Origin: Thermaceae bacterium
Lineage (GTDB): Bacteria; Deinococcota; Deinococci; Deinococcales; Marinithermaceae
DNA: 43,424 nucleotides
Reading direction: 5' to 3'
Assembly (NCBI GenBank): GCA_027067955.1
Contig: JAMOUW010000030.1
Span: 1-43,424 of the forward strand
Shown here: positions 6,302 to 14,014 of the stretch, piece after piece
How positions within the stretch are numbered: position 1 is the stretch's first letter
How the letters are laid out: every line of letters starts with the position of its first letter
Made by a program: the position numbers and the translations under genes
The notes under the pieces: generated by a model
The model's database searches: none
The model's input: the letters and a program-made list of their open reading frames with translations, nothing else
Told to the model about the DNA's origin: nothing

Positions 6302-7297
6302 ATGAAGCGCGTGTTATCGGGCATTCAACCTACCGGCGCCATACATATCGGCAACTACCTGGGTGCCATCAAGCAGTGGGTGGAGATAGGCGAGCAATTG
6401 GGAAAGGACGCTCTCTTCTGCATCGTCGACTACCATGCTCTCACCAACCCCGATGCTTACGATCCGAAGCTTTTACCCCAACGCACCTTTGAGGCCGCCC
6501 TTGCTAATATGGCGGCGGGGTTGGATCCCGAAAGAATTACCCTGTTCGTGCAGTCGCATGTACCCGAACATACCGAGCTTTCATGGATTTTCACGACCCA
6601 GACTCCGGTGGGCGACCTCACGCGCATGACTCAGTACAAGGATAAGTCGGCCAAGCTGAAGTCGGTTCCAGCCGGGTTGTTGATGTATCCGGTGCTGCAG
6701 GCGGCGGACATATTGATTTACAAGGCGGACACCGTGCCGGTGGGCGAGGACCAGCTTCAGCACCTGGAGCTTACCCGTGAGATTGCACGCCGTTTCAACA
6801 ACAATTTTGGAGAAACCTTTCCCGAACCCAAGGCGCTGCTCAATCCCAAAGCGCCCCGTGTGCCAGGGATTGACGGGGCGGCCAAAATGAGCAAATCGGT
6901 GGGCAATACCATCGAGTTGCTCGAGGATCCTAAGTCTATCTGGGAGAAGTTGCGGACCGCCCCCACGGACCCGGCGCGGGTGCGCCGTAATGATCCGGGT
7001 GACCCGGAGCGCTGCCTTGTTTTCAAGTACCACACTTACTTTTCTCCGCCAGAAGTACAGCAGGCCGTGGCCGAGGGTTGCCGCACCGCCGGGATCGGAT
7101 GCGTGGATTGCAAGAAGCTGCTTTTCGATCAAATGATGAAAGAGCTGGAACCTATACAGGCTCGTGCTACTGAGTTGCGGAAAAATCCCGATCGTGTTGA
7201 GGCTGCACTGCGAGCCGGAGCGGAACGCGCCCGGGAGCTGGCGCGGCAGACGATGCAAGAGGTACGCGAAAAGATTGGACTCTACAAGCCCTACTAG
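6302..7297 (+). CDS. trpS: Tryptophanyl-tRNA synthetase
   Basis: Class I aminoacyl-tRNA synthetase charging tRNA-Trp. The HIGH-type motif is HIGNYLG (about residues 14-20) in VLSGIQPTGAIHIGNYLG, and the KMSKS loop is AAKMSKSVGN near residue 195. The length of 331 aa is normal for bacterial TrpRS. I chose ATG 6302, which begins MKRVLSGIQPTG as in the family and fits the leaderless promoter. An ATG at 6293 (three residues longer) has GGAGGG 10 nt upstream and remains possible. scpA follows after 2 nt, so the two are probably cotranscribed. Confidence 0.97.
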   Translation: MKRVLSGIQPTGAIHIGNYLGAIKQWVEIGEQLGKDALFCIVDYHALTNPDAYDPKLLPQRTFEAALANMAAGLDPERITLFVQSHVPEHTELSWIFTTQTPVGDLTRMTQYKDKSAKLKSVPAGLLMYPVLQAADILIYKADTVPVGEDQLQHLELTREIARRFNNNFGETFPEPKALLNPKAPRVPGIDGAAKMSKSVGNTIELLEDPKSIWEKLRTAPTDPARVRRNDPGDPERCLVFKYHTYFSPPEVQQAVAEGCRTAGIGCVDCKKLLFDQMMKELEPIQARATELRKNPDRVEAALRAGAERARELARQTMQEVREKIGLYKPY

Positions 7298-7299
7298 AC

Positions 7300-7980
7300 A
7301 TGGCCATTCACCTTGCCTTCCAGGACTTTTCCGGTTCGCCGGAGGAGTTGCAGCGGGCGCTGCGTAGCGGGCGCATTCAAGCTCGTGACTTGCCATTGCT
7401 AGATTTGATCGACCAGGCTCTCGAGCAGGTGGCGGGGTTGGATCTGCCCGAGCGCGGCGCCTTGTTGCCGGTACTGGCCGAGCTGCTCGAGCGCAAGCTG
7501 CGGGCTTTGCTCAAACTGGACCGCTACGAGGAAGAGGACTCCGAGGAGGAGGGTGAGGCGATAGTAGGCTTGCTGGTCGAGCTCGACGAGGTCGTGCGCT
7601 TCCTGATGGACCGGGCGCAAGCGCGCAGCTATGTCTTGCCCGTTCCCGCAGCCAGCCTGCCCCGAGATTCGCGTATCGCTTCTATTTCGGTGGCCGTGCT
7701 CTACCGGAACGCGCGCCGATTTTTGCGGCCCGCCTCGCTGATTCCCGAGGCCGAACGTTTCGGTGTCGCGGAGGCTTGGGAATGGTTGCGGCGCAGACTC
7801 GAAAAGATAGGGCGTGCCTGGTTTTCGCAGCTAGGGATCAAAACCTGGGCGGATCGCACGGTGACTTTCGCGGCGCTTCTTGAGGCCGTGCGTCGTGGCG
7901 GGGTTCGCCTGAAGCAGGAGCGCCAGTTTTCCGACCTCCTGATCGAGCTGCGGGGCGAAAGCGAGGAGCGTTCGGCCTGA
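7300..7980 (+). CDS. scpA: Segregation and condensation protein A
   Basis: ScpA is the kleisin subunit of the SMC-ScpAB condensin. The 226-aa protein has the N-terminal FQDFSGSPEELQRALRSGRI in place of the usual F.GPLDLLL helix, the middle ELLERKLRALL helix with an acidic linker (EEEDSEEEGE, about residues 74-83), and a C-terminal winged-helix-like region with WADRTVTFAALLEAVRRG. This pattern is diverged but matches ScpA of Deinococcota as I know it. It starts 2 nt after trpS. No scpB follows; the next gene is convergent. Confidence 0.8.
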   Translation: MAIHLAFQDFSGSPEELQRALRSGRIQARDLPLLDLIDQALEQVAGLDLPERGALLPVLAELLERKLRALLKLDRYEEEDSEEEGEAIVGLLVELDEVVRFLMDRAQARSYVLPVPAASLPRDSRIASISVAVLYRNARRFLRPASLIPEAERFGVAEAWEWLRRRLEKIGRAWFSQLGIKTWADRTVTFAALLEAVRRGGVRLKQERQFSDLLIELRGESEERSA

Positions 7981-8050
7981 AGGGGCGCCGCGCGTTGTAG
8001 ATATTGCAGACAGGCGAATCGGGGATTTCCCAGCACCGTTGTGGCGGGTG

Positions 8051-10507
8051 TTAGCCGCGACGCAGACTGCGGTTGATCAGCAGGAAGCGATCGACGATCA
8101 GGGGATCGAGGTGGATACCGGCCAGCCTACGCAGCTCATCGCTTGCTTCGCGGCGGCTCCAGCCCTTTTTGTAAGGGCGTTCGTGGGAAAGGGCGTCGAA
8201 TATATCCACCACAGCAAAGACCCGGGCTTCCAGGGGGATACCGGTACCCGAGAGGCCTTGCGGATAGCCGCTGCCGTCCCAGCGCTCGTGATGAAAGCGC
8301 ACGATGTTGCGGGTTGCTTCCGGCAGGAAAGGTATCGCCTCGAGCATTTGGTGGCCTATCTCGGTGTGTTCCCGCATGAGTTCCCATTCTTCTTCACTGA
8401 GAGGTCCTTCTTTGAGCAATATGCGGTCGGGTATCGCCAGCTTGCCGATATCGTGCAGGTATGCCCCCCAGCGAACCGCGGCCAGGTCCTCACCGCGGAA
8501 TCCCAGCGATCGCGCCAGCCTGGTCGATAGCGCTGCCACGCGCTCGGTGTGACCCTTGGTTTCGTAATCCCTCCGTTCTAGCGCCACACCAAAGGCCCGG
8601 AACATGGCTTCGCGCGCTTCCCGCAGCGACTTCAGGTGCTCGATGCGTTCGAACGACCGCTCGATGCGCCGGGCGGTGAGCTGGATGAGGTAGCGCGCCT
8701 CCGCGGACGGGGCCACCGGGTGTCCGAATGTCAATACGGCGATCCCCCCGTAGGGCCTGCCCTTGATCCATAAGGGCTCGACCAGCACGCTCCGGGTTCC
8801 GATCTCGATGAATGGTTTTAACGCGCGGGGGTACTCGCGATAATCGTGAACCGCACCACCCTGGCGTTTTTGTATGGCGCTGCCCACCAGCCCGTCACCC
8901 AGGCTCACCCCAAGTTCCTCGTAGATGCGGGGAAAGCCTGATGGATAGTCGCCGACCAGCACGTCCGGGATGAGCTTGCCGCGGTCATCGAGAATATAGG
9001 AAACCCCGGCCTCGAAGGGGGTGAGTTCCAGGATGGTGCGCAGGGCGCGTTGGGCTATCTCGCTGGGGCTGTCGAGAACCTCTATTTCGGTGGAGAGGAC
9101 TATGAGCTTGCGATAGGACTCGGCTCTGCGGGTGGCTTCGGCCAGTGCCTGAATGCGCTCGGTGGCCATTCCCATGGCTTCGGCGGTAGCTTCAAAAAAG
9201 GCGAGCTCCCCTTCGTTAAAGGGTTGCCCGGGACGGCTGCTGGCGCTGAGAGCGCCCACCACTTTTCCCGATCCGTCTATCAGGGGCGCTGCCATAAGCG
9301 CCACCGTTCCTTCCGGCTTTTCGCCGAAGTGGTAGACGCGGGGGTCTTTCCTGATATCCGGAATGTGGACAATGCGGTGCTCCTCTACCGCGATCCATAC
9401 AGCGCCCTTGCCGCGCGGTATACGAGTTCCGGCGGTTAGGTCGGGTGTGGTGGAGGCGACCACCCGCAGGGCGTCTCTGTCGTCCTCGAGAAGGAACACC
9501 GTAACGTGGCTCGAGTCGATATAGCGGCGCAGTGCTTCCAGGGTGTCCAGGTAGAGCTGACCCTGACTCCGGGCGCGCCTGGCTATGCGGTTGATTTCTA
9601 CTATACGTTCAAGCATCGCCAGACGGGTTCGCAGGCGCTGCTCGCGGCGTTCGGTTTCGAGAAAGCCGAGGATTTCCTCTACGAATATCCTGCCGGCTTC
9701 AATCGACTCGGCGGTAAACGCGTCTTCTCGTTTCAGGCTATCGAGATTGAAGGTGCCGTATATTTCCCCGTCACGGACGATAGGAATCATCAGATTGGCC
9801 AGGATGGAATGCTCCGGTTCTATGGCGGCAAATTCGGTGTCGCTATTGATGGCTTGAACGGTGCGCTGGGTGATGATGCGCGGGGTCCCCTGGCGCAGCG
9901 CGGCCTCTCCCTGCCCGTACCAGCGCAGCTCGGTTTCGAACGATACGGAAAAGCCCAGTAGTTTCGGAATGTGCCCTTCTTGGGCCACACATACGAAGCG
10001 GTCGCCCTGCAGGATCCAAAGGCTGCCCGCGTCTGCACCCGGTACCGATTCCAGCGCCGAAGTTAGCACTGCGGCGTAAAAATCAGCGGGTTCGCGGTCG
10101 AGGGCTTCCTTGACTCGCTCCAGCGAGCGGAAAACCTGCATCATCCGCTGTTCGTAATCGACGTCGCGGAATATGCCGGCATAATATGGCGGCTGCAGTG
10201 GAAACAGGACGCTGCGAACGGTGTTGGCTTCCCCCTGCATGGTTACCGGAAGCTGCAGCCGCCAGCGCTTGCCGCTGCGCAACCTGGCTACCGAGGCTCT
10301 GCGGTAATCGGGATCGGTATATACGAGCTCGCCCGGCACGGGTTTGGCGAAGGTCGGGTGGTATGAGGTGCGCCGTTCAAATGCGGGGTTGGCTAATACG
10401 AGCTCGAAGTCGTCCTCAAGCAGGCGTACGATCACAAACGCTTCTTCGGCGTCGTTGAGGGCGTTGATCATGGGTTGGAACGGTAGCAGTTCGGGGGGAA
10501 GCTCCAT
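8051..10507 (-). CDS. PAS/GAF-domain HD-GYP signalling protein (probable c-di-GMP phosphodiesterase)
   Basis: An 818-aa cytosolic sensor without membrane segments. It has a PAS-like region at about 14-110 (AFVIVRLLEDDFELVLANPAFE), then three GAF-type regions at roughly 160-300, 320-460 and 490-640, and a C-terminal HD-GYP domain. In the latter, HTERVAALS, HDIGKLAIPDRILLK (His near 685) and HHERWDGSGYPQGLSG (about 740-755) supply the complete metal-binding and GYP motifs, so hydrolysis of cyclic di-GMP is expected. GAF ligands cannot be predicted. It stands alone, convergent with scpA and divergent from the thiolase at 10580. A weak extended -10 (TGGTAGCCT) lies 12 nt before the ATG. Confidence 0.9.
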   Translation of the reverse strand: MELPPELLPFQPMINALNDAEEAFVIVRLLEDDFELVLANPAFERRTSYHPTFAKPVPGELVYTDPDYRRASVARLRSGKRWRLQLPVTMQGEANTVRSVLFPLQPPYYAGIFRDVDYEQRMMQVFRSLERVKEALDREPADFYAAVLTSALESVPGADAGSLWILQGDRFVCVAQEGHIPKLLGFSVSFETELRWYGQGEAALRQGTPRIITQRTVQAINSDTEFAAIEPEHSILANLMIPIVRDGEIYGTFNLDSLKREDAFTAESIEAGRIFVEEILGFLETERREQRLRTRLAMLERIVEINRIARRARSQGQLYLDTLEALRRYIDSSHVTVFLLEDDRDALRVVASTTPDLTAGTRIPRGKGAVWIAVEEHRIVHIPDIRKDPRVYHFGEKPEGTVALMAAPLIDGSGKVVGALSASSRPGQPFNEGELAFFEATAEAMGMATERIQALAEATRRAESYRKLIVLSTEIEVLDSPSEIAQRALRTILELTPFEAGVSYILDDRGKLIPDVLVGDYPSGFPRIYEELGVSLGDGLVGSAIQKRQGGAVHDYREYPRALKPFIEIGTRSVLVEPLWIKGRPYGGIAVLTFGHPVAPSAEARYLIQLTARRIERSFERIEHLKSLREAREAMFRAFGVALERRDYETKGHTERVAALSTRLARSLGFRGEDLAAVRWGAYLHDIGKLAIPDRILLKEGPLSEEEWELMREHTEIGHQMLEAIPFLPEATRNIVRFHHERWDGSGYPQGLSGTGIPLEARVFAVVDIFDALSHERPYKKGWSRREASDELRRLAGIHLDPLIVDRFLLINRSLRRG

Positions 10508-10579
10508 AACCTGGATATCAGGCTACCACAAGGGCAGGGTAGCTGTCGGCGCGGTTTAGGATGGGGATTGGAGGTTCAA

Positions 10580-11773
10580 ATGAGTCAGGACGTGTATATC
10601 GTTTCCCGGGCGCGTACGCCGATAGGACGTTTCGGCGGCGCGTTCAAGAACACCTCGCCAACGGAACTGGGAGCCCATGCCATGAAGGCTGCCCTGGCGC
10701 GCGGCGGCGTATCCGCCGAGGCTCTGGATCTGTACATTTTTGGCAACGTATTGCGTGCCGGTCACGGCCAGTTGATCCCGCGCCAGGCGGCGCTCAAGGC
10801 CGGTATTCCCGACGACGTAGACGGCTACGCGATCGATATGGTTTGCTCGTCGGGAATGATGGCAGTGATGAATGCCGCTATGACGATCCGCGCGCGTGAG
10901 GCCGACCTGGTGCTGGCCGGCGGGATGGAGTCGATGTCGCAGGCGGCTTTTTCCCTTTCCGCGCGGGCCCGGTGGGGATATAAGTTCCTGCTCGGCAACC
11001 CCGAGGAGGTCAAGGACCTGCTCCTTTACGACGGGCTCACCGATCCGGTGACCGGCGAGGCCATGGGCGAGGAGACCGAGCGCCTCATCGCCGAGCACGG
11101 GATCACCCGCGGTGAGCTCGACGAGGTGGCCTACCAGTCGCACAAGCGCGCGGCCGAGGCCACCGAGGCAGGAATTTTCAAGGACGAGATCGCGCCCTAC
11201 GAACTCAAGACCCGCAAGGGCACCTTAAACCTCGAGGCCGATGAGGGAATCCGCCCCGAAACAACCATCGAGTCACTGGCTGCGTTACGCCCGGCCTTTT
11301 TGAAGGATGGCGTTCTCACGGCGGGCAACTCCAGCCAGATTTCCGACGGCGCCGCCGCACTACTGGTCGCCAGCGCCGCGGCCGTGGAAAAGCACGGGTT
11401 GAAACCCATTGCCCGGATACTTGGGGGAAGCTGGGCCGCCGGCCCCACCTGGCGCTTCCCCGAGGCGCCGGTCCCGGCGGTGAAGAAACTGCTGGACAAG
11501 CTAGGCATGAGCCTGGACGACTTCGACCTGATCGAGAACAACGAGGCTTTCGCGGTCAACAGCGTCCTTTTCTACCGCATGCTTGGGTTGTCGTACGAGA
11601 AGATGAACGTTTTGGGCGGCGCGATAGCCCTGGGTCATCCTATTGGAGCCAGCGGAGCGCGCATAATCGGTACCCTAATCACCGCTTTGCAGAAGCGCGG
11701 CGGGCAGCGCGGACTGGCTGCGCTCTGTCATGGTACCGGCGGCGCCACCGCCGTGGCCCTGGAACTGGTATAG
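10580..11773 (+). CDS. Acetyl-CoA acetyltransferase (thiolase)
   Basis: A thiolase of 397 aa catalysing acyl-CoA plus acetyl-CoA condensation or cleavage. The nucleophile is Cys89 in DMVCSSGMM, the His is in GHPIGASGARI (about 353), and the second Cys is in LCHGTGG (about 383), all present. The start at ATG 10580 has GGAGG 8 nt upstream. The sequence GNVLRAGHGQLIPRQAAL favours the biosynthetic acetoacetyl-CoA thiolase group rather than FadA, but this is not certain. It is monocistronic, divergent from the HD-GYP gene and ended by the hairpin at 11798. A second thiolase is at 42572. Confidence 0.93.
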   Translation: MSQDVYIVSRARTPIGRFGGAFKNTSPTELGAHAMKAALARGGVSAEALDLYIFGNVLRAGHGQLIPRQAALKAGIPDDVDGYAIDMVCSSGMMAVMNAAMTIRAREADLVLAGGMESMSQAAFSLSARARWGYKFLLGNPEEVKDLLLYDGLTDPVTGEAMGEETERLIAEHGITRGELDEVAYQSHKRAAEATEAGIFKDEIAPYELKTRKGTLNLEADEGIRPETTIESLAALRPAFLKDGVLTAGNSSQISDGAAALLVASAAAVEKHGLKPIARILGGSWAAGPTWRFPEAPVPAVKKLLDKLGMSLDDFDLIENNEAFAVNSVLFYRMLGLSYEKMNVLGGAIALGHPIGASGARIIGTLITALQKRGGQRGLAALCHGTGGATAVALELV

Positions 11774-11795
11774 CGGGATCGTACAATAGTGTCTA

Positions 11796-11818
11796 AGGGG
11801 GCCCTGTGCAGGGCCCCT
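11796..11818. terminator. Bidirectional terminator-like hairpin between convergent genes
   Basis: GGGGCCCT (11798-11805) pairs with AGGGCCCC (11810-11817) around a 4-nt loop GTGC, between the thiolase and the convergent flavin reductase. T-tracts are weak on both sides. Confidence 0.65.
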
Positions 11819-11825
11819 GTTCAAC

Positions 11826-12326
11826 TCAGCCGCCGTAACTCCAGGGGGTATCGCGCATACAAAGTGGCTCTTCTCCGGTCTCGGGTACGTCGTGGGTGCC
11901 TGCGCCCGTGACCCGGGCGATCCAGACCGCGTGGTCGCCACCCGGATGCCAGGTTTCGGTTTCGAGGAAGAAATACCAGGGCAGCGGCTCCAGCACCGGT
12001 AGGCCGCCCTCGAGCCGGAAGGGCAGGCCGTTGAGCCGGCGGTCCTCCACCCGGGTGGCCTTGAAGAATGCCGCGGCCAGGTCCTGCTGGCTCTTCGCCA
12101 GCGGGTGGACCGCGGCGCGGTTGCTCTGCTGCAGTATTTCGTAGAGGCCCGAGTCCTTGCGCACCCCCACCGCGAAGAGGGGAGGTTCGATTGAGACCTG
12201 AGTCACGAAGGTTACCAGCGCGGCGCTGTAACGCTCGTCCTGGCGGGTCGTCATCACGTAGACGCCGTTGAGCACCTTTCGTAGCACTTGCTTGCGAATT
12301 TTCGGGTCGAGATCCGCCATAGCCAC
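11826..12326 (-). CDS. Flavin reductase-like FMN-binding protein
   Basis: A 166-aa protein of the flavin reductase-like (flavoredoxin) split-barrel family. LNGVYVMTTRQDERYSAALVTFVTQVSIEPP is the usual N-terminal FMN-contact region, split as LNGVYVMTT (about 20-28) and SAALVTFVTQVS (about 34-45). FAVGVRKDS and HPLAKSQQDLA follow. Such proteins bind FMN and reduce flavin or feed a partner enzyme; the partner is unknown here. The start may be GTG 12326 or ATG 12320. It is third in an operon after guanine deaminase and a DUF503 gene, 4 nt after the latter. Confidence 0.85.
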   Translation of the reverse strand: MAMADLDPKIRKQVLRKVLNGVYVMTTRQDERYSAALVTFVTQVSIEPPLFAVGVRKDSGLYEILQQSNRAAVHPLAKSQQDLAAAFFKATRVEDRRLNGLPFRLEGGLPVLEPLPWYFFLETETWHPGGDHAVWIARVTGAGTHDVPETGEEPLCMRDTPWSYGG

Positions 12327-12330
12327 GAGT

Positions 12331-12654
12331 CTACCGCTCCGTTCCGGGAGCTATTGTGTCATCGAACACCAGCACTTCGCGCAGCACCGTCACCAGCTGG
12401 TAGTCACCGTTTGCGGAGAGAAACTGTTCGACGGCATCCAGGACGCTGTTTACCCAGACGGGGTCGTTGCCTATTACGCTGAAACCCACCTCTTCCCATC
12501 CGTGATCGTCCAGGCCGGATATGCGTGCTGCAGAAACGGGAAAGCGCGCTTTTATCCTCTCCATTACCGGGCGGATGACTGCGCGTTTTTGTTTGAGGCT
12601 CTTCACCCACGGGGTTTCGAGTCTGGCGGTGAAGATACCGACGTAGGCCTTCAT
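12331..12654 (-). CDS. DUF503 family protein
   Basis: A 107-aa protein that matches the DUF503 family (YlxP-like): KAYVGIFTARLETPWVKSLKQKRAV at the start, split as YVGIFTARLE and SLKQKRAVIRPV, then the conserved FPVSAARISG and WEEVGFSVIGND. The family has a ferredoxin-like fold and unknown function; B. subtilis ylxP lies in the nusA-infB operon. Here it sits instead between guanine deaminase (4-nt ATGA overlap) and a flavin reductase, so coupling to guaD translation is likely. Confidence 0.88.
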   Translation of the reverse strand: MKAYVGIFTARLETPWVKSLKQKRAVIRPVMERIKARFPVSAARISGLDDHGWEEVGFSVIGNDPVWVNSVLDAVEQFLSANGDYQLVTVLREVLVFDDTIAPGTER

Positions 12655-13952
12655 GGCGCTTGCAGCTTACCCCGTTCGTACAGACGCCTGCCATGAATCC
12701 ATACCGATGCAACCGCGTCTTCGCGGGCGAGGGAAAACACTGCTCCGAGCGAGTGTTCCGCGCCCTCTGATCGGGACAGAACGGCGTCGAGCACCGTTCC
12801 GGGCAAGGGATCGATCCATACGAGATCGGCGCTTCGGCCGACTTCCAGACCTCCAGCGACATCCTCAAGATTCAACGCAGCCGCACCCGCGCGGGTAACC
12901 AGCCACAAGAGCGCCGCCGCGGACAGGTTCACGCCGCCCTCGCGCACCCGCTGGGTCTTGTAAGCGTCCATCGCCTCACCCAGCAGCGAAAAGCGCGTCC
13001 CGGCCCCCACGTCGCTGCCCAAGGCGAAGCGCGCGCCGGCGGCGAGGTGGGCCCGCATGGGGAAGAGGCCCGAGCCCAAAAAGGCGTTGGAGCTGGGACA
13101 GTGGGCCACCCGGGACCCCGTTTCGGCCAGGCGGGCTAGCTCGCGCGGGCGGGGGTGGACATTATGGGCGAATACCGAGCGCGAGCCTAGCAGGCCGTGG
13201 CGTTCGTAGGTGTCCAGGTAGTCGCGGGTGTCGGGGAAGAGGTGGGCGACAGCCGCTATCTCCCGGCGGTTTTCGTTCAGATGGGTTTGAAAGAAAAGTT
13301 CGGGAAACTCTTTCATTAAAGAGCCGTTTATCTCGAGCAGGGCATCGCTTGCGGCCAGCGAAAAGCGGGGGGCGAGGGCGTAGCGGATGTCATTTTTGCC
13401 GTGGAAGCGTTCGATCAGCGAAAGATTTTCTACGTATGCCCGTTCCGGCGTGGTGTGTAGTTCGGGGCGCAGATTGCGGTCGCCCGTGGCCAGGCCGCTT
13501 ATCAGCGGGTAGTTGCGTGTTTCCGCTTCCGTGAAGAGCGCTGCTTGGGCTGGTGCATAATGGCTGCCAAAAACCAGCGCGCGGGTGGTACCGTTGCGGA
13601 TCAGGAGGTTCAGAAAGCGGCGCGCCTCGCCGACGGCGTAGGCTACCTCGGCAAGGCGGGTTTCCGACGGCAGGGTGACCTGCTCGAGCCAGTCAAGCAG
13701 GTCGAGCCCCAGGGCCCCGATTACGCTGGTTTGCGGGTAGTGAACGTGAACGTCTATCAGGCCCGGCAGCAACAACCCGCTGCGCAGCTCCTCGACGGTC
13801 GCGCTCGGGTGACGGGTGCGGACGTCGGTGAAAGGGCCGAGATCTGCTATCTTCCCGCGTTTAATGTAAACCGCACCGTCGTTCCAGCTTTCCAGCCGGG
13901 CTTCATCGAGGCTGGAACCGGTGGCTTGAACGAGGCGGGCGCGTAATATCAC
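12651..13952 (-). CDS. guaD: Guanine deaminase / amidohydrolase
   Basis: A 433-aa metal-dependent amidohydrolase. Motifs specific to guanine deaminase are present: HVHYPQTSVIG (about 70-80, two zinc-binding His), ALAPRFSLAASD (about 193), QTHLNENRREI (His near 223), FAHNVH (His near 258), HCPSSNAFLGSGLFPM (about 282) and LGSDVGAGTRFSL (Asp near 312). It should convert guanine to xanthine and ammonia. The start is a GTG with no Shine-Dalgarno but with TAAGTT 6 nt upstream, so it may be leaderless. It lies downstream of acnA, separated by a hairpin, and heads the guaD-DUF503-flavin reductase operon. Confidence 0.88.
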   Translation of the reverse strand: MILRARLVQATGSSLDEARLESWNDGAVYIKRGKIADLGPFTDVRTRHPSATVEELRSGLLLPGLIDVHVHYPQTSVIGALGLDLLDWLEQVTLPSETRLAEVAYAVGEARRFLNLLIRNGTTRALVFGSHYAPAQAALFTEAETRNYPLISGLATGDRNLRPELHTTPERAYVENLSLIERFHGKNDIRYALAPRFSLAASDALLEINGSLMKEFPELFFQTHLNENRREIAAVAHLFPDTRDYLDTYERHGLLGSRSVFAHNVHPRPRELARLAETGSRVAHCPSSNAFLGSGLFPMRAHLAAGARFALGSDVGAGTRFSLLGEAMDAYKTQRVREGGVNLSAAALLWLVTRAGAAALNLEDVAGGLEVGRSADLVWIDPLPGTVLDAVLSRSEGAEHSLGAVFSLAREDAVASVWIHGRRLYERGKLQAP

Positions 13953-13958
13953 GTTTCA

Positions 13959-13964
13959 AACTTA
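13959..13964 (-). promoter_or_regulatory. Candidate -10 for a leaderless guaD transcript
   Basis: On the minus strand TAAGTT ends 6 nt before the GTG start at 13952. The -35 region falls in the acnA hairpin and is poor, so confidence is low. Confidence 0.35.
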
Positions 13965-13971
13965 TGAACGC

Positions 13972-14000
13972 GGGGCCGGCGCTGACCGGTCGCCGGCCCC
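13972..14000 (-). terminator. Hairpin after acnA
   Basis: A perfect 10-bp stem GGGGCCGGCG / CGCCGGCCCC with a 9-nt loop, 14 nt after the acnA stop. Only a weak T-rich tail follows (GCGTTCATAAGTTT), so termination may be partial, with read-through into guaD. Confidence 0.6.
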
Positions 14001-14014
14001 GGTTTCAGCGAGCG

